From: Microbacteriaceae bacterium PS02343
Lineage (GTDB): Bacteria > Actinomycetota > Actinomycetes > Actinomycetales > Microbacteriaceae
Length of the DNA stretch: 64,000 nt
Direction of reading: 5' to 3'
Assembly: GCA_029959365.1 (NCBI GenBank)
Contig: JASCOA010000001.1
Coordinates: 62,001 to 126,000 of the forward strand
Below are positions 1 to 7,634 of this stretch, one piece after another (the first letter of the stretch is position 1; each line of letters opens with the position of its first letter). Made by a program: the position numbers and the translations under genes. The notes under the pieces are model-generated. The model was given only the letters and a program-made list of their open reading frames with translations. It made no database searches and had not been told where the DNA came from.

Positions 1-562
1 GGGCGGCAGCCACCTCGCGACGGCTGCGGTTCACCGCATCCTGACCGCGACGATAGCTGTTCGCCCCCAGGTGGATGCCGATCGAGATGCCGGTGGCCAG
101 CAACGGCAACGCGAGCAGGTTCACCAGGGCGAGGCCGGATGAGACCGGGGCGGCGCCGACGACGAACGGCAGCGCGGCGATGAGCACGCTGCCGCCGAGC
201 ACGATCGACAGCCAGGGCCACCGGAACCGGTAGGCGATCCACGCGAACGGGAACAGGCAGAGGAAGCCGATGGTCGGCAGGTACGGCAGCAGCGCCGTGC
301 GCACGCCGGCGAGGGCGAGGATGTCGAGCACCGGCACCACGAGCACCCAGCGCGAAGCCGTCCACCGCTCACGGGGCAGCAGGAACAGCAGCGAGGCGAT
401 GATCGTGATGCCCACGCCGGCCCAGAGGAATCCGCTCTGCTCCACCGGCACGGTGACGGCCACGGCCGCGCTGAAGAACAGCACGCTCAGGAGGAACGGC
501 AGCTGCAGGCGCACGAACAGCTGACCCGTCCGCAGGGGAGACCACAGCGACGGTTCCGACAT
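1..562 (-). CDS. N-terminal part of a polytopic membrane sensor, probably a histidine kinase (cut by the window edge)
   Basis: The first 187 residues are visible; the 3' end lies outside the window. They contain about six hydrophobic segments (roughly residues 19-39, 44-62, 71-88, 94-111, 117-137 and 143-165), followed by a basic, helical stretch that runs off the edge. Six membrane segments followed by a charged cytoplasmic helix is the usual front end of an actinobacterial sensor histidine kinase or GGDEF-type signalling protein, but no catalytic domain is visible, so the function is inference. The ATG at 562 has a GGAGGG ribosome-binding sequence nine bases upstream. It could equally be another multi-pass membrane protein with a soluble C-terminus. 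Confidence 0.7.
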   Translation of the reverse strand, partial: MSEPSLWSPLRTGQLFVRLQLPFLLSVLFFSAAVAVTVPVEQSGFLWAGVGITIIASLLFLLPRERWTASRWVLVVPVLDILALAGVRTALLPYLPTIGFLCLFPFAWIAYRFRWPWLSIVLGGSVLIAALPFVVGAAPVSSGLALVNLLALPLLATGISIGIHLGANSYRRGQDAVNRSRREVAAA

Positions 563-916
563 GCCTCACAGCCCTCCGTCGCGATAGCCGGCCGCGGAAC
601 CCGCGTCACCGACGCGACGACGCATCCGCGGCCTTCTCACACTACCCAGCGGATGCGACGGAGCTCTCGTCGACAGGCGACGTTGACTCGAACGGGGGTC
701 GGCCGTGCGGGTTCGTCCGCCTCCGCTCGATCGCAGCCTGCATCTTTGGGCGAGCCGGAGGGGCGAGTTCGCGCGGACGGTCGGAGTCGTCAGCGTCGAC
801 GATCACTGCGATGCGGCGGCCGTGGAGCGAGAGGCAGATGGCCTCATCTCTGCCGGATACGACTGAAAGTCGTTCTTCCGTCGGAATCGAGCCGATCGGC
901 CCGTTTCCGCCGCTGC
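563..916. other. Gene-free stretch between the membrane sensor and the Lsr2-like gene
   Basis: No convincing coding frame is seen on either strand. It carries two copies of the recurrent octamer GCGGATGC/GCATCCGC (622-629 and 649-656). A small hairpin, ACGACT-GAA-AGTCGT at 859-873, lies about 45 bases beyond the lsr2 stop and could be a weak terminator for that gene. A TAGTGT hexamer on the minus strand near 638-643 could be the -10 box of the sensor gene. Confidence 0.4.
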
Positions 917-1243
917 CTACCGGGCGCGGTAGCGCTCGAGCAGTTCAGCCGACAGGCGCCCGCGCGACGGCACGTCGATGCCCTGCTCGACGAGCCATGC
1001 TCGCGCGGCGGACTGCTCGCCGGTCGGCGCCGATGAGGTCGCGGTTCCGCGGCCGGCACGGCCGGTCTCACGCGCAGCACCGATGAAGGGCTCGAGCGCT
1101 TCGCGGAGATCTGCGGCCGTGTCCGGGGCGAGGTCGATCTCGTAGGCGTTGCCCTCGAGCGCGAACGTCACGGTCACGGCGTCGTCGCCGAGCTCGGCGC
1201 CGGTCAGGTCGTCGATGACGATGGTGGAGGTTCGCTTGGCCAT
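917..1243 (-). CDS. lsr2: Lsr2-family nucleoid-associated DNA-bridging protein
   Basis: A 108-residue protein with the full Lsr2 layout. An N-terminal beta-rich dimerisation domain begins M-A-K-R and contains V-T-V-T-F-A-L-E-G. An Ala/Gly/Thr-rich linker follows (about residues 60-75). The C-terminal DNA-binding domain ends in a segment with R-G-R-L, matching the AT-hook-like R-G-R core that inserts into the minor groove of AT-rich DNA. Lsr2 proteins act as H-NS analogues that coat and silence AT-rich, often foreign, DNA. The start codon is six bases after a TAGGGT -10 box (1250-1255, minus strand), so the mRNA is probably leaderless. Length is normal for the family. Whether it is the main Lsr2 of the genome or a paralogue cannot be told from here. 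Confidence 0.85.
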   Translation of the reverse strand: MAKRTSTIVIDDLTGAELGDDAVTVTFALEGNAYEIDLAPDTAADLREALEPFIGAARETGRAGRGTATSSAPTGEQSAARAWLVEQGIDVPSRGRLSAELLERYRAR

Positions 1244-1331
1244 ACGCCGACCCTAGCGAGCCGGCCCCACGAGCAAGTCCCAGCCAACGGGCTCGCTCTT
1301 CCGCCAGACGCCTCGCCGCTAAGTTCGTGCT

Positions 1332-2081
1332 GTGACCATGGGGAGCGGCGCTACTGCGGGAGACAACACTCAGCGGGATGAGCGAGCACGGCTTGAACGA
1401 GCTGCTTTCAGCCGGCAGGGCACCGACGAAGATCGCGCAGCCCTTGCCGCATTCGACGCCCGCCAGCACCCGGCTCCCCTGCAACGGGCCGAGATACCCG
1501 CCAACGAGAGCTCAGCGGAACGGCGATCCACCGAGACGGACAATGCATCCGCTCCCGAGCTTCGAGCACTGAAGTCACGCAGATTCGGGCTGGGCGTCGC
1601 AGCAGGCCTTGGGATCCTGGTCACAGCAGCCTCCGCACTCGTGCTGACGCAGCCTTGGCGAGCGGACCCGTTCGAGCGCTTCATCGCTACCGATGCCGTT
1701 CCCGCCGACCTGGCTCGGGCCGTGGCCAGCTTCTACCAGTTTGAATCGGACCCCGGAGCTGTCGTCGCAGCCGGCCCTGCCCTGCTCTACCGCGCCGACG
1801 ACCTCGCCGTAGCCGCCTACATCGAACTCGATCTCGAATCAGGAACACAAAGCGTCTGCATGACGTCGATGCAGTTCATCAGCCCTGGCGCAAGCCAGGT
1901 CGACGGCGGGCGAGAGTGCACGCCCCGCGACGAGTTCGAAACCGACGGCATGACCATCGGCCTCTCGAGCAGAATCGAGGCCACAGTCGACGAGCCCCAG
2001 AGCGCGCTGCCTTTCTGGCTCACCTGGCACCCCAATGATGACGTCGAGCTGCACGACGACGCCCCGGACGACGACGGGTAG
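1332..2081 (+). CDS. Single-pass membrane protein of unknown function
   Basis: A 249-residue protein not recognised as a known family. The first 80 residues are charged and Ala-rich. One transmembrane segment follows at about 85-106, then an extracytoplasmic domain of about 140 residues with two cysteines and an acidic tail (D-D-A-P-D-D-D-G). This is the layout of a bitopic protein with an outside sensing or binding domain, or of an anti-sigma-like protein, but no diagnostic motif is visible. The GTG at 1332 is preferred to the ATG at 1338 because it sits six bases after a TAAGTT -10 box (1320-1325), the spacing seen for other leaderless genes in this window. Confidence 0.65.
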   Translation: MTMGSGATAGDNTQRDERARLERAAFSRQGTDEDRAALAAFDARQHPAPLQRAEIPANESSAERRSTETDNASAPELRALKSRRFGLGVAAGLGILVTAASALVLTQPWRADPFERFIATDAVPADLARAVASFYQFESDPGAVVAAGPALLYRADDLAVAAYIELDLESGTQSVCMTSMQFISPGASQVDGGRECTPRDEFETDGMTIGLSSRIEATVDEPQSALPFWLTWHPNDDVELHDDAPDDDG

Positions 2082-2252
2082 GCGCCCGCTCGAGCGGATC
2101 GCCGCCCTGGGGCCGATGCTCATCAGGCCGGCGAGAATCCTGGCCCCCGCGCTTCAGCCTGATCTCTCGTTGCAGGTGATGTCATCCGCGGGCATGGTGT
2201 CCTGCACCGTGCGGGCGACGCCCGGCATCAGCGCGCGGAACAGGATGGAGAG

Positions 2253-2624
2253 GTGCAACGAGTCGGAGGGGTCGCCAATGGCCGATTCGCTGGCGCGATC
2301 GCCGCATGGATCGCGATCGCGATCGTCTGCGCGCTCCCCTACGCGGTCCTGATGTTCGCCGCTGGTGTCGAAGGGGACGATTCTGTGGGACGACCGCTCT
2401 GCCCAGTGGGATTGTGCTGGGCGGAAGCGGTTTCGCCCATCGGTCTCTTCCTCCTGGCGGCTGCGCTCAGCGGGTCGCTGACCTGGTTCGTGTGCGGGTC
2501 GATCCTGCACAACGGGAACGGCCGACCGTCGAGGCGACTCGTCGCGCTCTTCCCGGTCTCCCACGTGCTGGTCGCGATGATCCCGCTCGGATACGTGCTG
2601 GCGATGCTCGCCCGACCGCTTTAG
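2253..2624 (+). CDS. Small three-segment membrane protein, unknown function
   Basis: A 123-residue hydrophobic protein with membrane segments at about 13-37, 60-84 and 97-120 and several cysteines around residues 50-55. No family is recognised. The GTG start follows an AGGATGGAGAG purine-rich stretch. Codon choice and hydrophobic periodicity support a real gene. It sits among other orphan membrane genes and is not obviously part of an operon. Confidence 0.55.
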   Translation: MQRVGGVANGRFAGAIAAWIAIAIVCALPYAVLMFAAGVEGDDSVGRPLCPVGLCWAEAVSPIGLFLLAAALSGSLTWFVCGSILHNGNGRPSRRLVALFPVSHVLVAMIPLGYVLAMLARPL

Positions 2625-2788
2625 GCAAGACACTCGATCGGCCCAGATGGGATCGGGATGAGCTCGCCGACGTGAATGAGACGCCGACGACGAGGTCGGG
2701 CGCGGACAGGAAGGCGACGCCGAACGTGGGCACACGAGCGGCGCCTCTACGACGCCCGGGGTTGCTGGCCCTCAGTTAGCCTGCCGAC

Positions 2789-3154
2789 ATGGAGCCGCTC
2801 GCGACCTTGCTGCCGTGGTTCTGCGGGGCGGTCGTGATCCTGTCGGTCGCGTTGCCGCTGCTCGCGACCAGAAACGCAACGCGACGAGCTGACCTGCAGC
2901 GCACGCTGTTCGTCTACCCCAAGGCCGCCATCACGTTCGGAGCGTTCTACGTCCTCGGCGCGCTCCTCGGCCTCATTGTCGGAATCACCGCTCTGACAGC
3001 GCCAGACGAGTCCGACCCGGTCTGGACCCCGATCGGATGGGGCCTCGTCCTCCTCGCGGCAGCGCCGGCCTTCCCTGTCGGTTACGCCATGTACCTCGAG
3101 CGGCAGTTCCGAGCCGGACTTCACGAGAAGCCCGACGGCGCTCCTCAAACGTAG
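2789..3154 (+). CDS. Small three-segment membrane protein, unknown function
   Basis: A 121-residue protein with membrane segments at about 8-27, 46-68 and 80-100, a basic loop (R-N-A-T-R-R) after the first segment, and a short acidic loop before the last. The ATG lies six bases after a TAGCCT hexamer (2777-2782) and lacks a clear Shine-Dalgarno sequence, which fits a leaderless transcript. No family is recognised. It may be a narrowly distributed Microbacteriaceae membrane protein. Confidence 0.6.
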   Translation: MEPLATLLPWFCGAVVILSVALPLLATRNATRRADLQRTLFVYPKAAITFGAFYVLGALLGLIVGITALTAPDESDPVWTPIGWGLVLLAAAPAFPVGYAMYLERQFRAGLHEKPDGAPQT

Positions 3155-3232
3155 AGCGTGCGCGTACAAGGGTGACGGGCTGCGACGGAATGCGCCTTAT
3201 CGGCGCCGTGGCCTGGCTGCTCGGCCGCTAGC

Positions 3233-3653
3233 GTGTCGGCTGCGACGGAACCCGCAAACGCAACGAGCATCGAACCGTCACTCGAGCTTCCTTGCTACCG
3301 AGCCCCGGTTTCCTTGCTACCGAGCCCCGGTCATCCCCGCGCTGCGTCGTTTCTTCGTCAAGTACGCGACGTTCAGCGGCAGAGCTGGTCGTGCGGAGTA
3401 CTGGTGGTCGACGTTGTTGCTGTTCGCATTCCACATGCTCGTGCAGCTCGCGAACGGGTTAGTCACCGGCGACTGGCGCGCTCCTGACGGCGCCGCGTTC
3501 ACAACCGCTCCGGATGCCGGAGCGTGCCGCTGCTCTCGCTCGCGACGCTCATCCCGTTTCGGCTTCATCCCGATCGTCGGCTGGATCGTCTTCCTCATCT
3601 TGAGCCTGATCCTCGCCGTCCCCGAGGGTCACCGGTTCGACCAGTACCGGTAG
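3233..3653 (+). pseudogene. Decayed DUF805-family membrane protein gene
   Basis: The middle of this region encodes R-R-F-F-V-K-Y-A-T-F-S-G-R-A-G-R-A-E-Y-W-W, the hallmark N-terminal motif of DUF805 inner-membrane proteins, and it ends with a typical last membrane helix (about 3568-3625). It cannot be translated whole. A 22-bp tandem duplication (3288-3331) shifts frame between the GTG at 3233 and the motif; removing one copy joins them exactly. Further on, the family segment L-L-S-L-A-T-L-I-P appears in another frame near 3524-3555, and the usual V-R-R-L-H-D-x-x-R-S-G segment is missing, so there is also a frameshift plus an internal deletion. Function is presumably lost. Confidence 0.75.
3288..3331 (+). 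repeat. 22-bp perfect tandem duplication inside the DUF805 remnant
   Basis: Two adjacent identical 22-bp units occupy 3288-3309 and 3310-3331. Because 22 is not a multiple of three, the duplication changes reading frame. It connects the upstream open frame starting at 3233 with the downstream DUF805 frame if one unit is deleted. Confidence 0.9.
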
Positions 3654-3695
3654 TTGGCGTCGAAACAGGCGCCCTCGAAGCAGACCGATGGTCAG

Positions 3696-5129
3696 TCAGA
3701 ACGTGCCGTATTCACCCTCATAGTGCACGTGCTCACCGTCATCAGCTTCGGCCTCTTCGCTCCGACCGCCCAGCAGCAAACGAGTCAGCGCCGCACCTGA
3801 AGACAACAGCTCGTCGAGTGCTGCGCCGAGGTCCTCGTCAGTGGGCGGCAGTCCATCGCCGCGCAGCGCAGCCGCGAGCACGCTGCGGCGCATCAGCTCC
3901 TTGGCGAAGGAACCGGTGGTCTGCTCCGCGCGGTCGGCCGCGGAGTCGAGCGCTGCGTCCGAGAACGGCAGCGAAGCGGCGTAGCGGCGGAAGAGCCGGC
4001 GTCGTGCGGCCGCATCGGGCAGCGGGATCTCGACCCCGAGGTCGACGCGACCCGGCCGCGCGGCCAGGGCGCGCTCGAGCACCTGCACGCGGTTCGTGGT
4101 CATCACGAAGGCGACGTCTGCATCCGTCTCCAGCCCATCGAGTGCGTCGAGCACCTCGAACAGCAGCGGCTGCGGGCTGTGCGCACGTTCCATCGCCACG
4201 AGGTCTATGTCCTCCAGCACCACCAGCGCGGGCTGGAAGGTGCGGGCGATCTCGGCCGCCGCGGTGATGAAGCGGATACTCGAGCCGGTCAGCACGATCG
4301 CCGTGGTCTCCGGCGTGCGGCTGAGCAGGTGCCGCACCGTGAGGGTCTTGCCCGTGCCGGGCGGACCGTAGAGGAGCACGCCGCGCTTGAGGTGCTGACC
4401 AGCCTCCACGAGCGCCTGCCGGTGCTCGCCGATGCCGACGACGTGGTCGACCACCGACTCGAGCACCCCGTCGCCGAGCACGATCGCCTCGGCCGGCACC
4501 TCCGGCCGAGCGAGGAACGAGGCGCCGGCGTCCTGCCCGTACTCGTTCGAGACGAACGAGAGCACCTTGCCGCGCAGCACGCTGTGCTCGATCATCAGCT
4601 GCCGCATCCGACGGACCGATTCGGTTGCGAGGCCTTCGTCCGCGCTCAGGACCTCGAGCTGAGCCGTCTCGCGACCGTGCTGCGGCGAGGCTCCGCGCTG
4701 CACGATCACCAGCGGGACGCCGTCGATGCGCAGCAGCCGGATGCCGAATGAGACCACGCGCCGCTCCGTGCCGGGCCCGGTGGCGCGCGCCTCGTACGAG
4801 ACCGGACCTTCCGCGAACGGGTGGTACGGATTGGTGATGAGCTCCGCCAGCGAGGAATGCAGCCGCTGCTCACCACCCGTCACGCCGATCACGCGGCCAT
4901 CGTTCTCGCGCGTCAACGCGTCCAGCGCGAGGTCGGCGTCGACGAAGCGGTGCGCCGCGATCTGCTCGGTCACGATCGGCAGCGTCGCCGCGTCGACCCC
5001 GAGGTGCTCGCTCATCAGCGCCCCGAGCTTGGTGCGCTGGTCCGCCTGTTCGGAGGACGCCAGGCGCTCGACCCGCTTCAAGTACTTCGCGACCGCCCGC
5101 AGCAGCTCCTCGTCGATCTCGCCCAGCAT
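3696..5129 (-). CDS. AAA-family ATPase with an N-terminal partner domain
   Basis: A 477-residue ATPase. The first 200 residues are mixed alpha/beta with no recognised family. The AAA module has Walker A G-P-P-G-T-G-K-T at 255-262, Walker B V-V-L-E-D-I-D-L at about 303-310, a sensor-1 M-T-T-N-R at 343-347 and an arginine-finger-like R-P-G-R-V-D near 358-363. The C-terminus is acidic. The architecture resembles the classical AAA/Cdc48-like group found as single genes in actinobacteria, which remodel unknown protein substrates in an ATP-dependent way. It stands alone: no protease or partner gene adjoins it. The start is the ATG at 5129; a gene-free stretch of over 400 bases lies upstream. Confidence 0.85.
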   Translation of the reverse strand: MLGEIDEELLRAVAKYLKRVERLASSEQADQRTKLGALMSEHLGVDAATLPIVTEQIAAHRFVDADLALDALTRENDGRVIGVTGGEQRLHSSLAELITNPYHPFAEGPVSYEARATGPGTERRVVSFGIRLLRIDGVPLVIVQRGASPQHGRETAQLEVLSADEGLATESVRRMRQLMIEHSVLRGKVLSFVSNEYGQDAGASFLARPEVPAEAIVLGDGVLESVVDHVVGIGEHRQALVEAGQHLKRGVLLYGPPGTGKTLTVRHLLSRTPETTAIVLTGSSIRFITAAAEIARTFQPALVVLEDIDLVAMERAHSPQPLLFEVLDALDGLETDADVAFVMTTNRVQVLERALAARPGRVDLGVEIPLPDAAARRRLFRRYAASLPFSDAALDSAADRAEQTTGSFAKELMRRSVLAAALRGDGLPPTDEDLGAALDELLSSGAALTRLLLGGRSEEAEADDGEHVHYEGEYGTF

Positions 5130-5281
5130 GACGCCCCCTCTTCCGAGCGCCGCTCGGCGCCACGATGCGACGCTAACCAGCGCCGCGATGCGCTCGCGAC
5201 CCTCGAAGGGATGATGCCGCTAGGACCGGCGGAACAGGCACTATCAGCGTCCGTTGCCTTGTCGCACAGTGCGCTGCCCCG

Positions 5282-5431
5282 TTACCGCGACGTCACGACC
5301 TTCAAGACGAGCTGCCTGTCTGCATCTGGAAGGCCCCACACGAGCTCCATCGCGAGAGTTGCGGCCGAAGCATGATCCGACATGGCGACGAGAGCGATGA
5401 AAACGTGGCGGAAGGCTGCTCGAAGCTCCAT
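5282..5431 (-). CDS. Possible 49-residue protein, unknown
   Basis: An open frame from an ATG at 5431 to a TAA, encoding a mildly hydrophobic, partly helical 49-residue peptide. An in-frame TAG lies directly before the ATG, which fixes the start. There is no good ribosome-binding sequence. Composition (Leu/Val/Ala-rich helix in the first half) is compatible with a real small protein or with the remnant of a larger one. Weakly supported. Confidence 0.22.
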   Translation of the reverse strand: MELRAAFRHVFIALVAMSDHASAATLAMELVWGLPDADRQLVLKVVTSR

Positions 5432-5470
5432 CTATCAGCTAGCTCAGCGCACGGACCGCTGCGAGTCCCA

Positions 5471-5521
5471 AAGGTCCATTGAGAAGGACCTTCTATCGAA
5501 CGCCCGCTAGTCACGCGGGCG
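5471..5521. terminator. Two adjacent hairpins, possible terminator or small RNA end
   Basis: AAGGTCC (5471-5477) pairs with GGACCTT (5486-5492), and CGCCCGC (5501-5507) pairs with GCGGGCG (5515-5521). The second stem is followed on the plus strand by CGTTTTC. No plus-strand gene ends just upstream, so these stems either end an unseen transcript or shield the gene at 5564 from read-through. Confidence 0.4.
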
Positions 5522-5563
5522 CGTTTTCAGCTGCTGTTCACGATCCGGGCGGACTCTGACGGC

Positions 5564-5785
5564 ATGGACAATCAGGACTACGACGAGCGACAGGTCATCG
5601 AGCAGGTCTCCTCGCGGCTGCGCGATCGATTCCCCGACCGCGAGCCCGCAGCGGTCGACGCCGTCTCGGCGGAGGTCGTGCACGAGTTCGCGAACGCCAG
5701 GATCAAGAACTACGTCGGCCCCCTCGCCGAGCACCGCGCACGCGACGTGCTCAAGCACAGCACCGCGTCAGAACTCGCGAGCTGA
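5564..5785 (+). CDS. Small three-helix-bundle dimerisation-domain protein
   Basis: A 73-residue acidic protein that looks fully helical: helix 1 ending R-L-R-D-R-F-P, helix 2 V-D-A-V-S-A-E-V-V-H-E-F, and helix 3 carrying V-G-P-L-A-E-H-R-A-R-D-V-L. This pattern (R-F-P, then V-x-x-x-F-x-x-A-R-I-x-x-Y-V-x-x-L-x-E) is that of the short three-helix-bundle dimerisation proteins common in actinobacteria, whose role is not established. Length is normal. The next gene begins 15 bases downstream, so the two may be cotranscribed. Confidence 0.7.
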   Translation: MDNQDYDERQVIEQVSSRLRDRFPDREPAAVDAVSAEVVHEFANARIKNYVGPLAEHRARDVLKHSTASELAS

Positions 5786-5800
5786 CAGCCCGTCGAAGTG

Positions 5801-6232
5801 ATGAAGCTCCCGCGGGTGGGAGCCGACCGCAACTCCGGCATCGCCGCTGGACTCGTCTCGGTCACGATCCTGACCGGCTGTGCAGGCGGGGTGGCTCTTC
5901 ATGAGCGTGCCGAGGTGGCCGTCATCACCGATTCGGGTTTCCTCACCGGAGACGAAGCAGCCATCTCCGGAATGGTCTCGATCACGGACCCGGGTTGCGT
6001 CGGCATCGCTGATTCCGATGGGACCGTCTACCCGACGATCTGGCCTCGCGGAACAACCCTGGTCGACGCGTCGACCGCGGCGATCGACATCCCCGGCGTC
6101 GGCGGCATGCAGCAGGGCGATGCGATCAGAGGCTCCGGCGGGTACTACGGCACCGAAGGTCGAGAAGTGCTCGTTGAGGTTGCAGAGCGCTGCGACTGGG
6201 ACGGCGAAGTCATCGGCATCCGCTTCGAGTGA
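5801..6232 (+). CDS. Putative secreted lipoprotein, unknown function
   Basis: About 143 residues. The N-terminus has a basic start, a short hydrophobic stretch and a lipobox L-T-G-C, so the mature protein should be lipid-anchored at its cysteine on the outer face of the membrane. The mature part is a beta-rich domain of about 115 residues with two further cysteines. No family is recognised. A GTG three bases upstream (5798) is an alternative start. The gene follows the three-helix-bundle gene closely. Confidence 0.6.
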   Translation: MKLPRVGADRNSGIAAGLVSVTILTGCAGGVALHERAEVAVITDSGFLTGDEAAISGMVSITDPGCVGIADSDGTVYPTIWPRGTTLVDASTAAIDIPGVGGMQQGDAIRGSGGYYGTEGREVLVEVAERCDWDGEVIGIRFE

Positions 6233-6348
6233 CGGCATGAGAGGGTGTTCGGGCGGATCTCGTGATCGTCGGTCGTCCAGGGCGTTCAGCATCTCGCCGC
6301 GACGACGCCCTCCTCTGCGTGCGGACAGCCTCGAGAGCGCGGGCGATC

Positions 6349-6567
6349 ATGATCCGCATGGCACCGAGACGTCAGCGCAGCTGGCCCAGCATCGCTGTCG
6401 CCATGGCGGCCGTGGGCGTCTTCCTCATCCTCGGGTCTGCACTCGGCACGAGTGCCGACTCTCCGATCGCCCTTACTTGGATTCACGGAGCGTCGTTCGT
6501 GACCGGCATGGCTGGACTCGTCTTGGCCGCCGCCCTCCTCTTCGTGACGCGCGCCCCCAGAGGCTGA
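6349..6567 (+). CDS. Small two-segment membrane protein, unknown function
   Basis: 72 residues from the ATG at 6349 (a second ATG lies at 6358). It has a basic N-terminus, a hydrophobic segment rich in Val/Ala/Leu, a short polar loop, a second hydrophobic segment ending L-L-F-V-T, and a basic tail. This is the layout of small actinobacterial integral membrane proteins without assigned function. An upstream open frame exists from 6262, but its extra residues are Arg-rich and unlike a protein start. Confidence 0.5.
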   Translation: MIRMAPRRQRSWPSIAVAMAAVGVFLILGSALGTSADSPIALTWIHGASFVTGMAGLVLAAALLFVTRAPRG

Positions 6568-6935
6568 GACCGCCGCCGGCACCTGCCGACCGGATGATGC
6601 GTGTCGCGGTAGCGGTAGCCATCTTGATCGGCACGCTCGAAGTCGAACAGCACCGGCCTTCATGGTCGTGCCGGACACGAACATCAAGCCCGACGAAGCA
6701 ACGAGCCCGGTTTCCGCGAACGTCTACGCGCTCGACTCCTGACGATCCCCAACTCCTGCAACCTTGCTCATGAGCTTGTAGCTTGACGCCTCGACCGGCG
6801 AGCACCGGGAGGATCGCGTGCTTCTGGGGGCTATCCAGCTCGACGGGTACGCGGTAGGCCGTCGGCTCTCGGACACGTCAGCTGAGCAGGCGGGGAGCTC
6901 ACGACCGCGTTCGGCCTCCCTAGACGGACGGGGGC
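6568..6935. other. Gene-poor stretch with a possible decayed small exported-protein gene
   Basis: No intact gene is seen. A signal-peptide-like reading (M-M-R-V-A-V-A-V-A-I-L-I) starts at 6595, but its frame degenerates. A second frame from 6662 to the stop at 6742 gives a plausible hydrophilic C-terminus (V-V-P-D-T-N-I-K-P-D-E). The two could be halves of a frameshifted short exported protein. Confidence 0.3.
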
Positions 6936-7607
6936 TCAGGCCGCGGACGGCGCAGCCGCCGCGGCCGTCGGTTCGCCCGAGCGCAGCGCGTGCGCCATCC
7001 ACCACCAGGCGAGGGCGCCGATGACCGCCGCGATGACGCAGGAGAGCAGGATCGCGATCGCGATCGTCGCAGCGGTGAGCCAGAGCCAGCCGGTTGGGTC
7101 GACGAGCGGGAAGGCCCCGGGCACCAGCTGCACCAGGAACCACGGGATCCAGCCGAGCAGCCAGTGCGCGACGATCGCGATGCCGAAGCCCGCCCAGGTG
7201 ATGGCCCAGGGGCGCGCGGCGCCGGAGGAGCGCAGGATGAGCGCGCTCACGAGCAGGCCGACCACCATCGCGACGACGCCCGCGCCGGCAGCGACCAGCA
7301 GCCATCCGCTCCAGGTGCCCAGCTCGAGCTGGCGGATGAAGGCGTCGACCTCTTCGTAGCCGGCCTGGCGTCCGTTGCCCGCGGTGCCGACCAGCTCGAA
7401 GATCCACGTGAAGAGCCCCACGAAGGCGACGGCGGAGATCGCGCCGAGCGACACCATCCAGCCGAGCGTGAGCAGCGAGAAGCTCACGGCGCCGGCCACT
7501 CGGGCGGTGCCGCGCTGCCGCTTGCTCAGCGGCGGCCGCTTCGGGCGCGGCGCGTACTGCGGCGCGGCGTAGCCGTACGGCTGCTGCGTGAACTGCGGCT
7601 GCGTCAT
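6936..7607 (-). CDS. Multi-pass membrane protein with a Pro/Gln/Tyr-rich N-terminus
   Basis: A 223-residue protein. The first 30 or so residues are rich in Pro, Gln and Tyr, a low-complexity cytoplasmic tail common in actinobacterial membrane proteins. At least four or five hydrophobic segments follow, with one longer polar loop around residues 70-95, and the C-terminus is Ala-rich. A GGGGGATC ribosome-binding stretch precedes the ATG. No transporter or enzyme signature is visible, so the function is unknown. The gene is separated by only 27 bases from the end of the methyltransferase gene upstream, so it may be read from the same message. Confidence 0.7.
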   Translation of the reverse strand: MTQPQFTQQPYGYAAPQYAPRPKRPPLSKRQRGTARVAGAVSFSLLTLGWMVSLGAISAVAFVGLFTWIFELVGTAGNGRQAGYEEVDAFIRQLELGTWSGWLLVAAGAGVVAMVVGLLVSALILRSSGAARPWAITWAGFGIAIVAHWLLGWIPWFLVQLVPGAFPLVDPTGWLWLTAATIAIAILLSCVIAAVIGALAWWWMAHALRSGEPTAAAAAPSAA

Positions 7608-7634
7608 GGTGATCCCCCGTTCGAGGGCTCCAGG

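Larger units (their letters stand above)
5130..5563. other. Gene-poor stretch with one possible tiny ORF and two hairpins
   Basis: No recognisable gene. It holds a possible 49-codon ORF on the minus strand (5282-5431) and two consecutive hairpins at 5471-5492 and 5501-5521, described separately. The rest shows no clear coding signal. Confidence 0.4.
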
